This document shows, one piece after another, positions 38,192 through 47,139 of a DNA stretch of 64,000 nt. The translations under genes and the position numbers were made by a program. Positions within the stretch are counted from its first letter, which is position 1. Each line of letters begins with the position of its first letter. The notes beneath the pieces were generated by a model that was not told where the DNA came from, ran no database searches, and saw nothing but the letters and a program-made list of their open reading frames with translations. Origin of the DNA: Treponema sp. (GTDB lineage Bacteria > Spirochaetota > Spirochaetia > Treponematales > Treponemataceae); NCBI GenBank assembly GCA_022010055.1, contig CP091737.1, positions 558,001 through 622,000 of the forward strand, given 5' to 3'.

Positions 38192-38309
38192 AAAACCTCG
38201 CAAAAAATGTGGATTAAGGATTTTTTCGAGGCTACCTCAAGCATCTTGTACGCAACCTGCACGTCCTACCACGCAAGTTTAACGGTATTTTTGATTTTTG
38301 TCATCAGAA

Positions 38310-38431
38310 GCGCGCTGTTTCCGTCCGCGACCCGCTTTTACTGCAAGTCCTCGTTCCGCTGCGCTCCATTCCGGTCTTTCCGTGCAATCGGGGCTAAGCC
38401 CCTTTTGAAAATGCGAAAATCCAGCGCGCCA
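38310..38431. repeat. R2 repeat, copy 1
   Basis: A ~120 bp GC-rich block bounded by GCGCGC-type ends and sharing long stretches with 53560-53672: CCCGCTTTTACTGCAAGTCC, CGCTCCATTCCGGTCTTTCC, GCAATCGGGGCTA and GAAAATGCGAAAATCCA. Non-coding on inspection. Between pncB and this block (38204-38309), and between it and R1 at 38544, I see no gene. Confidence 0.75.
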
Positions 38432-38543
38432 ACAATTTTTACACGACCAGATGAACAAATTGAAAAATCTGAATCAATAAAAAAATACAGGAACGGAAGC
38501 GAAAAAACAAAATTGGCGTAATATGCCATTTTTTTTTATCTAT

Positions 38544-38735
38544 TAGGTTGAATATCGAGTTTTTTTTGTAAAAAGAATAAAAGCGCAGGCAGATTTGCAA
38601 TTTGTGAAGATTTTTGGCGATTGAATTAATTAAAGTGCGGAGCACCCGAATTCGAGCCAAATCCATCTGAGCAAATTGGAAATATGCCGAAAGCGTTCTT
38701 TCGTAATTTGTAAAAAAAACTCGAAATTAAGCCTA
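38544..38735. repeat. R1 repeat, full-length copy B
   Basis: 192 bp running from TAGG to CCTA. Its imperfect terminal inverted repeats are about 24 bases (TCGAGTTTTTTTTGTAAA against its near-complement). Its right end touches the stop codon of the short-chain dehydrogenase. A minus-strand reading frame through it (MDLARIRVLRTLINS...) also occurs in copy C and is an artefact of the repeat. Confidence 0.88.
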
Positions 38736-39548
38736 TTATTCAGTCTTTTTGTATGGTCGCTTTGAATGTCTGAATGTAAAATCCGCGATTGTATATGCAT
38801 CCACGAATTTGCTTCCTAGCGCCTGGAATTTCCATTTAAACCGCATTATCGCGGTTCGTTTTCCGGAAAAAGCCTTTTTAAGGCAGTGGCGTACTGTTTT
38901 TTCAGAAGAAATTCCGTGCAGAACCTCTTTTCTTGCTCCGTTGGAGGCAATATTTGCAAATTCCGTGCTTACTGAGCCGGGGCAAAGCGCGCACACGTGT
39001 ATTCCGCGCGGTTTTAATTCTGCGGCGAGCGCAAGGCTAAAGCTTAAGACAAAAGATTTTGTCGCGCCGTAGACTGCGAAATTTCCAAGAGGGGCAAAGG
39101 CCGCCATGCTTGCCGTGTTTATTATGTATGAATTTTCGTTCATATAAGGAAGGGAATATCCTGTTATTCCGGTAAGGGCGGTGCAGTTTGTTTCTATCAT
39201 CCGCATCTCTTTTTCAACCGGCGTCTCTTCAAAAGGTCCGTAAGTTCCGAATCCTGCGTTGTTTACAAGAACCGTGATTTCAAAGCGGCCGGATTTTTCT
39301 TCTTCAGAAAGAAGCGAGTTGAACTGTTTTGCTCCGTCCACTCCGGAAATATCCAGCTGTACGGCGCGTGGTTCTGGCGCTCCGCTGATTTTTTTTATTT
39401 CCTCGGAAAGTTCGTTCAGTTTTTCTATTCTTCGCGCTACAAGCCATATTTCATCAATGCAGAGGTGCTGGTAGTCCTTTGAAATTTGAATGGAAAAGTC
39501 TTTTCCCATTCCGCTGGATGCGCCGGTGATTATTGCAATTTTTTTCAT
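38736..39548 (-). CDS. Short-chain dehydrogenase/reductase
   Basis: A 270-residue classical SDR. The start at 39548 (MKKIAIITGASSGMGKDF) matches the family N-terminus with the TGxxxGxG cofactor loop. The longer frame starting at 39701 is repeat-derived sequence. NNAG (VLVNNAGFGTYGP), a Ser in IINTASMAAF, the catalytic YGATK and a PG motif (CPGSVSTEF) are present. Its substrate is unknown; the family includes YqjQ/DltE-like reductases. The gene is flanked on both sides by R1 copies. A TATAAT box ends six bases before the ATG. Confidence 0.85.
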   Translation of the reverse strand: MKKIAIITGASSGMGKDFSIQISKDYQHLCIDEIWLVARRIEKLNELSEEIKKISGAPEPRAVQLDISGVDGAKQFNSLLSEEEKSGRFEITVLVNNAGFGTYGPFEETPVEKEMRMIETNCTALTGITGYSLPYMNENSYIINTASMAAFAPLGNFAVYGATKSFVLSFSLALAAELKPRGIHVCALCPGSVSTEFANIASNGARKEVLHGISSEKTVRHCLKKAFSGKRTAIMRFKWKFQALGSKFVDAYTIADFTFRHSKRPYKKTE

Positions 39549-39554
39549 GAGCAA

Positions 39555-39560
39555 ATTATA
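39555..39560 (-). promoter_or_regulatory. -10 box of the SDR gene
   Basis: Read on the minus strand, TATAAT ends six bases before the ATG at 39548, with no ribosome-binding site between. The -35 is not convincing. Confidence 0.4.
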
Positions 39561-39580
39561 GCACATTTGTGATATAATAG

Positions 39581-39768
39581 TAGTCTGAATGTCGAGTTTG
39601 TTGTAAAAAGAATAAAAGCGCAGGCAGATTTGCAATTTGTGAAGATTTTTGGCGATTGAATTAATTAAAGTGCGGAGTACCCGAATTCGAGCCAAATCCA
39701 TCTGAGCAAATTGTAAATCCGCCGGGAGCGTTCTTTCATAGTTTGCAAAAAAACTCGAAATTAAGGGG
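39581..39768. repeat. R1 repeat, full-length copy C
   Basis: Same element and orientation as copy B, about 188 bp. Its right end, CTCGAAATTAAGGGG, provides the AAGGGG that serves as ribosome-binding site of the flavin reductase gene starting at 39775. Confidence 0.86.
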
Positions 39769-39774
39769 CTGTAT

Positions 39775-40332
39775 ATGCGAAAAGATTTTGGCGCAAAGGC
39801 AATGCTTTATCCTATGCCGGTTTTGATGGTTTCAACTTATGATGAGAATGGAAATCCCGATATTATGAACGCTGCCTGGGGCGGAATTGCTGATGACACA
39901 AAAATAAATATCTGTCTTAGTCCTGAACATAAAACTGTAAAAAATATTCAGGCAGGAAGCGACTTCACCGTAAGCATGGCCACCGCAAAGACCGTGGCGG
40001 CCTGTGACTATGTCGGAATTGTCTCTGGAAACGATGAGCCGGAAAAAATAAAAAAATCCGGTTTTCATTTTACAAAAAGCCAGAAAGTCAATGCTCCTCT
40101 TGTGGAAGAGCTTCCTATGGTTCTTGAATGTAAAACAATCAGTTTTGATGTTCAGAACTGCCGGCTTTTTGGAGAAATTGTAAACGTTGCCGCGGATGAA
40201 TCCGTTCTTTCGGACGGAAAAATTGACGTGAAAAAGCTCGATCCTGTTACTTACGACTGCGTGAACCACAAATATATCCGTCTTGGAGATGTTGTCGCGG
40301 ATGCCTTTAAGGCCGGGCTTGCGCTCAAATAA
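39775..40332 (+). CDS. Flavin reductase-family protein (flavoredoxin-like)
   Basis: A 185-residue FMN-binding split-barrel protein. The opening MLYPMPVLMVSTYDENGNPDIMNAAWGG and ICLSPEHKTVKNI are typical of flavoredoxin-type flavin reductases, which bind FMN and shuttle electrons or reduce flavins. The partner is unknown. The ribosome-binding site AAGGGG comes from the R1 repeat just upstream, so the insertion has reshaped this gene's leader. Confidence 0.82.
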   Translation: MRKDFGAKAMLYPMPVLMVSTYDENGNPDIMNAAWGGIADDTKINICLSPEHKTVKNIQAGSDFTVSMATAKTVAACDYVGIVSGNDEPEKIKKSGFHFTKSQKVNAPLVEELPMVLECKTISFDVQNCRLFGEIVNVAADESVLSDGKIDVKKLDPVTYDCVNHKYIRLGDVVADAFKAGLALK

Positions 40333-40360
40333 TTTAATTTTGCGGCTGATGTAAAAAACT

Positions 40361-40389
40361 TTGCAAATATGCCTTTTCTGGACTAAAAT
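40361..40389 (+). promoter_or_regulatory. Promoter, leaderless type
   Basis: TTGCAA (40361-40366), 17-base spacer, TAAAAT (40384-40389), six bases before the ATG at 40396. Confidence 0.55.
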
Positions 40390-40395
40390 TATACT

Positions 40396-42096
40396 ATGAA
40401 AAATTTAACAGTTAAAAAAAATGGCTTGATTTATACAGATGACTTTAAAGTCATTGTTGGAATAGATACGGATTCAAAAGAATTTACAGGAGTTGTGCCT
40501 AACGGAGCAACCTCGGTTGGGGAGGAGGCGTTTTCCTGCTCGGGGCTAAAGGAAATTTCCCTTCCGGATTCGGTTACATATCTTGGCGCGAATCTTTTTT
40601 GCAACTGCGTTGAGCTAGAGGCTGTGAAACTTCCGGCTTTTTTAAAGACGCTTCCGCCTTTTCTTTTTTGCGGCTGCAAATCTTTAAAAAAAGTTGAAAT
40701 GCCGCTGGAAGTCCTGGATTTTTCAGAGGGACTTTTTGCCGGCTGCACCGCTCTTGAAGAAATTCCGTTCCGTGCCGGAATAAAAACCCTGCCGGAAAAT
40801 GTCTTTGATTCCTGCTCGGCGATAAAATCGCTGGTAATTCCATCCAGCGTAACAAAAATATGCGCGTGCGCAATCGCAAACTGTGAGAACCTTGAAACAA
40901 TTGTGCTTCCCGCGAATCTGGAAACTCTTGAAAAAGACTGGGTTTCAAACTGTCCCAAGCTTAAGCATATCCGCATAAGTGAGGAAAATCCGCTGTTTTC
41001 GACCAACGAGGAAAACTGCGTTCTTTACAGGATTGTTGACGGCGTAAAAAATCCGATTCTTACGCTGAAAAATAAATCTGCGGAAAGCCTTCCGGGATTT
41101 AAGGAACCTGATATAGAAAATTCAATTATAACATTTGATGAAAGCGAAGACGAAACTATGGATGATACAAATATTTTTAATGCAGAAACAGAAAGCCATG
41201 AAAACAATTCAGAAATGGATGCAAGGCTTGCAGAAATTCTCGGACAGAACAAGATGTACGATGAAGGTGATTTTTCAATAATGGATATTCCTCAGGCTTC
41301 TGAAGAGGAGATTGATTCAGGCATCTTAAAGTCAACTGAACCAGAGGAGGATAAATTTAAAAACGATTCTGCCGTTCAGTTTGAGATTCCAAAAAATGAA
41401 AGCGCAGAGCCTGAAGTTGATATGGAAGCCAGGCTTAAAGAAATTCTTAGCCAGAACACAGGTGATTTTTCTATAAATGATATTCCGGTTGCAAGCGATG
41501 ACGAGCTTGCCGCGAATAAAATTCTTGCCGCTGACGGCGAAACCGGGGATAATCTGGAAGAACATGAAAATCAAGGAGAGTCGGAAATCGACGGGGATGG
41601 AATTTCTCGTGAAGAGATTTCGGAAACTCCTGCTGAACCATTGAGTGGCAAGGCGTTCATGCAGAACCTTGTTTTTGAGACGCAGAAAGTTCTTCAACAG
41701 AACACAGGAATTGAAGGCGAGCCTCGTGTCCTTTTTGTTTTTGCGGAAAATCTTATGTCAACTCCGCTTGGAGAAAAATTTTCTGTAAAACTTCAGAAAT
41801 GTTGCGGCCGTCTTGCTAAAATCCATAAATTTACCTCCATTTATTATTTTTATAAAACACGGCTTGAAAATGAAAAAAATTCAGGAATCAGTTTAAAGGA
41901 ATTTATTTCGGACAAGGATGTTGTTGTCGCCTGTGAAGGGGAAAGCCTTTACGATCTTTCTGACAGAACGCTTGCGTTCTGCGGATTTGTAAATGTTTCC
42001 CTTCTAAAGGAAGATATTCTGCGGGAAATAAAGGATTCAAAAAATCCGGAATGCAGGCCGTTAAAATTAATTATTCAAGATAGTCTTGAGGAATAA
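40396..42096 (+). CDS. Intracellular BspA-type leucine-rich repeat protein
   Basis: A 566-residue protein without a signal peptide. Residues about 35-205 hold seven BspA-type (LRR_5) repeats with the pattern AFxxCxxLxxIxLPxSVTxIG. A long acidic region (245-410) follows. In it the motif M-D/E-ARLxEIL-G/S-QN followed by GDFSIxDIPxAS occurs twice (274-302 and 343-367). The C-terminal ~150 residues form a separate domain, starting FMQNLVFETQKVL and containing VLFVFAEN and VACEGESL, that I cannot identify. BspA repeats normally occur on secreted adhesins, so a cytoplasmic version is notable. No Shine-Dalgarno precedes the ATG. Confidence 0.72.
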   Translation: MKNLTVKKNGLIYTDDFKVIVGIDTDSKEFTGVVPNGATSVGEEAFSCSGLKEISLPDSVTYLGANLFCNCVELEAVKLPAFLKTLPPFLFCGCKSLKKVEMPLEVLDFSEGLFAGCTALEEIPFRAGIKTLPENVFDSCSAIKSLVIPSSVTKICACAIANCENLETIVLPANLETLEKDWVSNCPKLKHIRISEENPLFSTNEENCVLYRIVDGVKNPILTLKNKSAESLPGFKEPDIENSIITFDESEDETMDDTNIFNAETESHENNSEMDARLAEILGQNKMYDEGDFSIMDIPQASEEEIDSGILKSTEPEEDKFKNDSAVQFEIPKNESAEPEVDMEARLKEILSQNTGDFSINDIPVASDDELAANKILAADGETGDNLEEHENQGESEIDGDGISREEISETPAEPLSGKAFMQNLVFETQKVLQQNTGIEGEPRVLFVFAENLMSTPLGEKFSVKLQKCCGRLAKIHKFTSIYYFYKTRLENEKNSGISLKEFISDKDVVVACEGESLYDLSDRTLAFCGFVNVSLLKEDILREIKDSKNPECRPLKLIIQDSLEE

Positions 42097-42152
42097 TTAA
42101 AAAACTGCTATATTTTCGTAAGGGTAAATAAAAAAAGGGTTTGATTTAATTT

Positions 42153-43006
42153 ATGGATGTCGGAACTGTTGATTGTCTGGTGCGGCTGGGATTTTCTCAG
42201 ACTGAGGCAAAAGTCTATTGCGCGATGGTTTCAGAAGAGAAGATGAATGGTTATCAGATTGCAAAACTGCTCGGAACTTCGCGTTCTTCGGTTTATGCCG
42301 CGCTGGAAAATCTTCTTGATAGGGAGCTATTGTTTCTATTCCGGGGCAGACTAGCGAATATGCGGTTGTCGATCCGGGACAGCTGATAGACAAGATTACT
42401 TCAAAATATAAAAAAAGCGCTGAAACGGCAAAAAATCTTCTGGAGCAGCTTTCTTTAAGGAGGAGGGCTTCTAATTATTTTTGCAATATACAGGGCTGGC
42501 AAAATCTTTTGGATGAAATTAAATCCATGGTTGATTCCGCAGAAAAAGAAATCCTTATGAATTCTTCAATCGACTTAAAACCTCTTGTAGAAAACCTTGA
42601 TAAAGCAAAAAGACGCGGCGTAAGGATTATTGTTTTCAGCTGGCTGAACCTTGAGCTCTACAATCTGGACATTGAGTTATATTGCAACGATTTAAGTCTT
42701 TTGAAGTCTCCGCAAAAACGCTTTATCATGGTGGCTGACAACAATTCCTGCATCCTTTGCAGCAACGACCGAAACGAATTTATACCTTACAAAGAAATTG
42801 TGAAAAATGATGGAAGCCTTTGTTCCATGCTTTCTTCGGAAGACAAGGATTTTCTTGGAGTCCGTACGGATAACCGGCTTCTGGTGAACCTTATGGCGGA
42901 ACACATTCATTTTGATATTTACCTGAACAAATTGCGCATAAAATATGGTGGCGAAATAATAACTCCAGATATTCATATTAATTCAATAATGGAAAACGGA
43001 AATTAA
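42153..43006 (+). CDS. TrmB-family transcriptional regulator, frameshifted
   Basis: About 284 residues. The N-terminal winged helix (LVRLGFSQTEAKVYCAMVS, then GYQIAKLLGTSRSSVYAALENL) is the TrmB HTH. The frame changes near 42325. Beyond it comes the family's C-terminal phospholipase-D-like ligand domain (QGWQNLLDEIKSMVDSAEKEI, then LDKAKRRGVRIIVFSW). TrmB regulators sense sugars in archaea and are found sporadically in bacteria; the ligand here is unknown. The gene is followed 21 bases later by the topoisomerase gene. Confidence 0.82.
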
Positions 43007-43027
43007 ACTGATTCGCCGGGTGGGAAA

Positions 43028-44940
43028 ATGGCATACGTAAAAAATCTATTTGATCAGAATTTCATTCAGTACGCAAGCTATGTTATCAGGGACAGGGCTA
43101 TTCCTGAGCTTGTGGACGGACTAAGCCTGTTCAGCGCAGAATTCTGCACACTCTGCTTGTTATGGATGACGGTCGCTTTCATAAAGTCGCGGGAGTTGTC
43201 GGCGCCTGCATGAAGTTTCATCCGCACGGAGACGCATCTATTTATACCGCGCTGGTCAATCTTGCAAACAAAGAGCTTTTTATCGACAAGCAGGGAAACT
43301 ACGGAAATATTTTTACAGGCAATGCGGCTGCTTCCGCCCGTTATATTGAATGTAGAATCCGTCAGGTTACAAAAGACATTCTTGTTACAAATCCTGCGAT
43401 TACCGAATATATTGACAGTTACGATGGCCGTAATAAAGAGCCGGTGATGTTCCAGGCGAAACTTCCGGTTGTTCTAATCACTGGCGCGGAAGGAATCGCG
43501 GTCGGCATGAGCACCCAGATTATGAGCCATAATGTGCATGAAGTGATTGAGGCTGAAAAAAAATGCCTTAGGGGCGAGGAGTTTCAGCTTTTTCCGGATT
43601 TCCAGACCGGCGGGCTTATAGACTGTTCAGAATACAAGGATGGGCTTGGAAAACTTATAACCCGCGCAAAAATCGACACTTCAGATCCTAAGAAAATTGT
43701 AATTACGGAACTTCCGTATGGCTCTACAACTGAAACCCTTATAGAATCGATTGAAAAGGCTGCAAAAAACGGAAAGGTCAAGATTGCTTCCATAAATAAT
43801 TATACCTCGCAGTCCGCGAACATAGAAATAACTCTTCCTCGCGGAGTTTATACAAAAGACGTTGTTGATTCACTTTATGCGTTTACCGACTGTGAAAAGA
43901 CAGTCTACTGCAATCTTCTTGTCATCAGGGACAATATGCCGGTTCAGATGACGGTTACCGAAGTGATAGAATTTCATGCAAAGCAGCTTGTCCGTGTCCT
44001 TAAAGAAGAGCTTGAATACGAAAAGCAGCAGCTTCTGGAAACTTCACCTTAGGACTCTTGAACGTATTTTTATTGAAGAGCGGGTTTACAAAGAAATTGA
44101 GCAGATGAAAACCGAAGAAACTGTGATTAAGGCGGTAAAAAAAGGTTTTGTTCCGTTCAAGGAAGAGCTTTTGCGTCCTGTTACGGATGAGGATGTTGAC
44201 CATCTTTTGAAAATCCCGATCCGAAGAATTTCCCTGTATGATATGAACAAAAACCGAAAGGAAGTTCAGGCGATAAATGCAAGAATCAAGGAAATAAACA
44301 GGCTTTTAAAGCACATTGTTGAATATGCGCTCAGCTATCTGGATGGAATTGAAGAAAAGCTTGATTCAAAGACTCTAAAACGCCGCACAACCGTTACAAA
44401 TATCAAAACTGTTGACGTAAAATCTGTGGTGCGAAGGGATACTCCTCTAAAATATAATGCGGATTCCGGTTATCTTGGAACTTCCGTGCCGGGCGGCGAG
44501 GAAATCTTGAAATCACTCCGTTTGACCGCATAATCTATGTGCGTAAAAGCGGAATCTATACTGTGACGGAAGCTCCGGCAAAGGTTTTTGTCGGTCCGGA
44601 ACTTCGTTACTGTGGTTTTGCGGACAAGGAAAGTCTTTCTAAAGTTCTGTTTTCTGTTATTTACCGCGACCCACAGACACAATATGTTTATGTAAAGCGA
44701 TGCAAGGTCGGCGGCTACATAATGAACCGCGATTATTTTTTTGCGCCGGACGGAATGGAAGTGCTTTTTGTAGAAACCCGCAAGGATTTTAACTTTACGC
44801 TTAATTATGTAAAAAAGCCTAAGATGAAAATTCTTAAGGAAAGTTTCAAGGCTTCTGATTTTGCGGAAAAGGGCATTAAGGCGCAGGGCGTGCGCGTCGT
44901 GGCAAAAGAAGTGCAGTCTGTTGTTGTGGAAAAAAAGTGA
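43028..44940 (+). CDS. parC: DNA topoisomerase IV subunit A, frameshifted
   Basis: Type IIA topoisomerase breakage-reunion subunit, about 637 residues. The N-terminus (FIQYASYVIRDRAIPELVDG) is followed after a frame change near 43125 by KPVQRRILHTLLVMDDG. Then come FHPHGDASIYTALVNLA, the active-site Tyr in AAASARYIECRI and GIAVGMSTQI. Further changes near 44045 and 44510 precede the coiled-coil gate and a short C-terminal domain (YVRKSGIYTVTEAPAKV). The protein is shorter than GyrA and lacks a full six-blade pinwheel, favouring ParC. GGGTGGG lies before the ATG. An essential gene broken three times suggests sequencing error. Confidence 0.85.
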
Positions 44941-45551
44941 AAATTCTGAATTGCCATGCGGAGTCTGAATTTACTGTAAAAGGTTCAAGGTTTCTTTCAG
45001 AACTTTTTCCATGCGCAACGCAGGCTGACGCAAGAAATATAATAAAATCTCAAAAAGCAAAATATCCTGATGCGACGCACGTTGTCCACGCATTTGTTCT
45101 TGGGCTTTCCGGTGAAATTCTTGGAATGAGCGATGACGGCGAGCCTTCTGGAACTGCCGGGCGGCCCGCGCTGGATGTTCTTAAAGGTTCAGGCTGCACA
45201 AATCTTGTCCTTACGGTCACCAGATGGTTTGGCGGCACATTGCTCGGTACTGGCGGACTTGTAAAAGCCTATGGCGACGGAGCAAAGCAGGTTCTTCTTG
45301 CGGCGGAAAAACTGTCTGCGTTTGAAGAATATGTTGAAAAAAAAGAGTTTTCGTTTGCGGCGGACTACACTTCATATCAGGTGATAAAGCGTATTCTGGA
45401 AGGTTTTACTGTAAGCGACCTGACAGAAGAATTTGGAACGGATGTAAAAGTCTCCGGAAAGACAAATGCCGATGAATTTGCATTGCTTTCACGGAAAATC
45501 AAGGATGCCTCAAACGGCAGGATTCTGCTTGATGACGCTAAAATTCTGTAA
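44937..45551 (+). CDS. YigZ/IMPACT-family protein
   Basis: A 204-residue member of UPF0029. The conserved core reads KGSRFLSELFPC, then PDATHVVHAFVLG, MSDDGEPSGTAGRPALDVL and VTRWFGGTLLGTGGLVKAYG. The GTG start overlaps the parC stop (GTGA), so it is coupled to it. The function of bacterial YigZ is poorly known; the eukaryotic relative IMPACT regulates Gcn2. Its 3' end overlaps the convergent gene by 14 bases. Confidence 0.88.
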   Translation: MKILNCHAESEFTVKGSRFLSELFPCATQADARNIIKSQKAKYPDATHVVHAFVLGLSGEILGMSDDGEPSGTAGRPALDVLKGSGCTNLVLTVTRWFGGTLLGTGGLVKAYGDGAKQVLLAAEKLSAFEEYVEKKEFSFAADYTSYQVIKRILEGFTVSDLTEEFGTDVKVSGKTNADEFALLSRKIKDASNGRILLDDAKIL

Positions 45552-47139
45552 GAAGAACAATGTTTGGCGCGGATGGTGTGGAAATTTCCCTCTTAAAAAG
45601 ATATTTCAGCGGATGGATGTCAAATGCGTTTAATGCCCAGCCTCCGACTTCATTAAGGTTGATTATATTTACGCTTACCGGATGCTGAATCGGAAAGATG
45701 ACCGCTTCGTCCAGCAAGAGCTGCTCTGCCTTTGCCAGCAGCCTGTTGTGGTTTTCATCGGTGTAAAGGGCGGCTTCATCCAGCATTGCATTGAATTCCT
45801 TGTTGTTCCAGCCTGAAACATTCATGGTTGAATTTCCGCGGAAAAGTTCCAGAAAAGCCAGCGGGTCTGCGAAATCTCCAATCCAGTTGTAGCTGAAAAG
45901 GTCTGCGTCTGTTTTTTCAATGTTGTTCAGGTATTCAAACTCTGGAAAAAGCACAGTTTCAAGCTCGACTCCTAGCGGTTCCCAGGCTTTTTTTAAAAGC
46001 TCAGCCTTTTTTTTCATGTAATCTGTGTCTGTTATTGCAAATCGGATTTTTATTTTCTGATTATCTTCGATTTTCAGTTCGTTTCTGGCTTTGTCCATAA
46101 GAATTTTTGCTTCAATTATATCTGTGGAAGAATATCCTTCAACAGATGGATAGCCGTTCAGCGCATAGACCAGGCTTTGCGCCTGAACATAAGTGTTTGC
46201 ACGCAGTTCGTTCCATGGAGTCGCTTCCAGCAGGGCTCGCCTTAGATTCAGATTGTTGAATACTGATTTTTCCGTAAATTTGAAGAAAAAATACTGTGTC
46301 GCAAATTCTGCGCTCAGATGAATGGAGTCTTTGGAAAGGAGCTTCTGCTCGTTGAAAGAACTTGCAATCCAGTCTGCCGCGCCTGTGTTGTATGCAAAAA
46401 CATTCTCATCCGCGTCGTTTGAAAGAAGAATAGTGATTTTTTCCATTTTTGTGCTTTCAGCGTCGTGGTAATTCTTGTTTTTTTTCAAAATGATTCTGTT
46501 TTCGCTGTATTCTTCAAGACAAAACGGACCGCTGTACGCAGAAAGGTCGTCCGCGGTTACAGCAAACGCCGGCATGCACAGAATTTTAGGAAGGTGGGAG
46601 GCCGGGGCTTTTAGATGAATTGAGACAGCGTTTGAATCCATTGCATAAATTCCTACGTCTTCCGCGCTTCCTCTGCCTGTCCGGAATTCCTCAGCTCCAT
46701 TTACAATATCCATAAGAGAAGAAAAAGGCGCTCCCGGCTCGGCAATCGCTTTAAGAAGGCTTGAACGCACTGTTTCTGCTGTTATTGGTTCTCCGTCGCT
46801 GAATTTTATTCCTTCCTGAAGCTCAAAAGTCCATCTTTTTTTATCGCGGGAAATCCTGTAGTTTTTTACCATTGCGTATACAGGGTCAAGAGTAATCGGA
46901 TCGTAGGAAAAAAGCCCCTCGTAGAGTCCTGTAAGAATCTGGGCTTCTGCGGAATAATTTGCAGTCCGCGGATTAAGATTGTAGCTGTGCTTTGACTCGA
47001 TTATCACAAAATTTTTTTCAGAAGAATCTTCGGCGGAAAAATCTTCCTGCCGTATATTTTCCTGCGCAAATAAAAACGATGTTCCTAGCAAAAATGCTGA
47101 CAAAAATACTTTTTTTGAGTTGAAAAAATTAGATTTCAT
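45538..47139 (-). CDS. Oligopeptide-type extracellular solute-binding protein
   Basis: A 533-residue family 5 (OppA-like) substrate-binding protein with a signal peptide (VFLSAFLLGTSFLFAQ). Family landmarks are SYNLNPRTANYSAEAQILTGLYEGLFSYDP near the N-terminus, WTFELQEGIKFSDGEPITAE, AFAVTADD and LFSYNWIGDFADPLAFLELF near the end. It would capture peptides or similar ligands for an ABC importer, but no permease genes are nearby. The start at 47139 gives the signal directly and overlaps the upstream stop by 11 bases. The alternative at 47178 adds a charged extension. Confidence 0.85.
   Translation of the reverse strand: MKSNFFNSKKVFLSAFLLGTSFLFAQENIRQEDFSAEDSSEKNFVIIESKHSYNLNPRTANYSAEAQILTGLYEGLFSYDPITLDPVYAMVKNYRISRDKKRWTFELQEGIKFSDGEPITAETVRSSLLKAIAEPGAPFSSLMDIVNGAEEFRTGRGSAEDVGIYAMDSNAVSIHLKAPASHLPKILCMPAFAVTADDLSAYSGPFCLEEYSENRIILKKNKNYHDAESTKMEKITILLSNDADENVFAYNTGAADWIASSFNEQKLLSKDSIHLSAEFATQYFFFKFTEKSVFNNLNLRRALLEATPWNELRANTYVQAQSLVYALNGYPSVEGYSSTDIIEAKILMDKARNELKIEDNQKIKIRFAITDTDYMKKKAELLKKAWEPLGVELETVLFPEFEYLNNIEKTDADLFSYNWIGDFADPLAFLELFRGNSTMNVSGWNNKEFNAMLDEAALYTDENHNRLLAKAEQLLLDEAVIFPIQHPVSVNIINLNEVGGWALNAFDIHPLKYLFKREISTPSAPNIVLLTEF

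Noticed and set aside
38129..38521. Open frame of about 130 codons on the plus strand
   Set aside because: It runs over the start of pncB and through R2, has no family resemblance, and a similar frame in R2 copy 2 (53541-53726) diverges by frameshift.
39549..39701. N-terminal extension of the SDR (MDLARIRVLRTLINS...)
   Set aside because: The same peptide is encoded in R1 copy B at 38544-38735. It comes from the repeat, and the family N-terminus starts at 39548.
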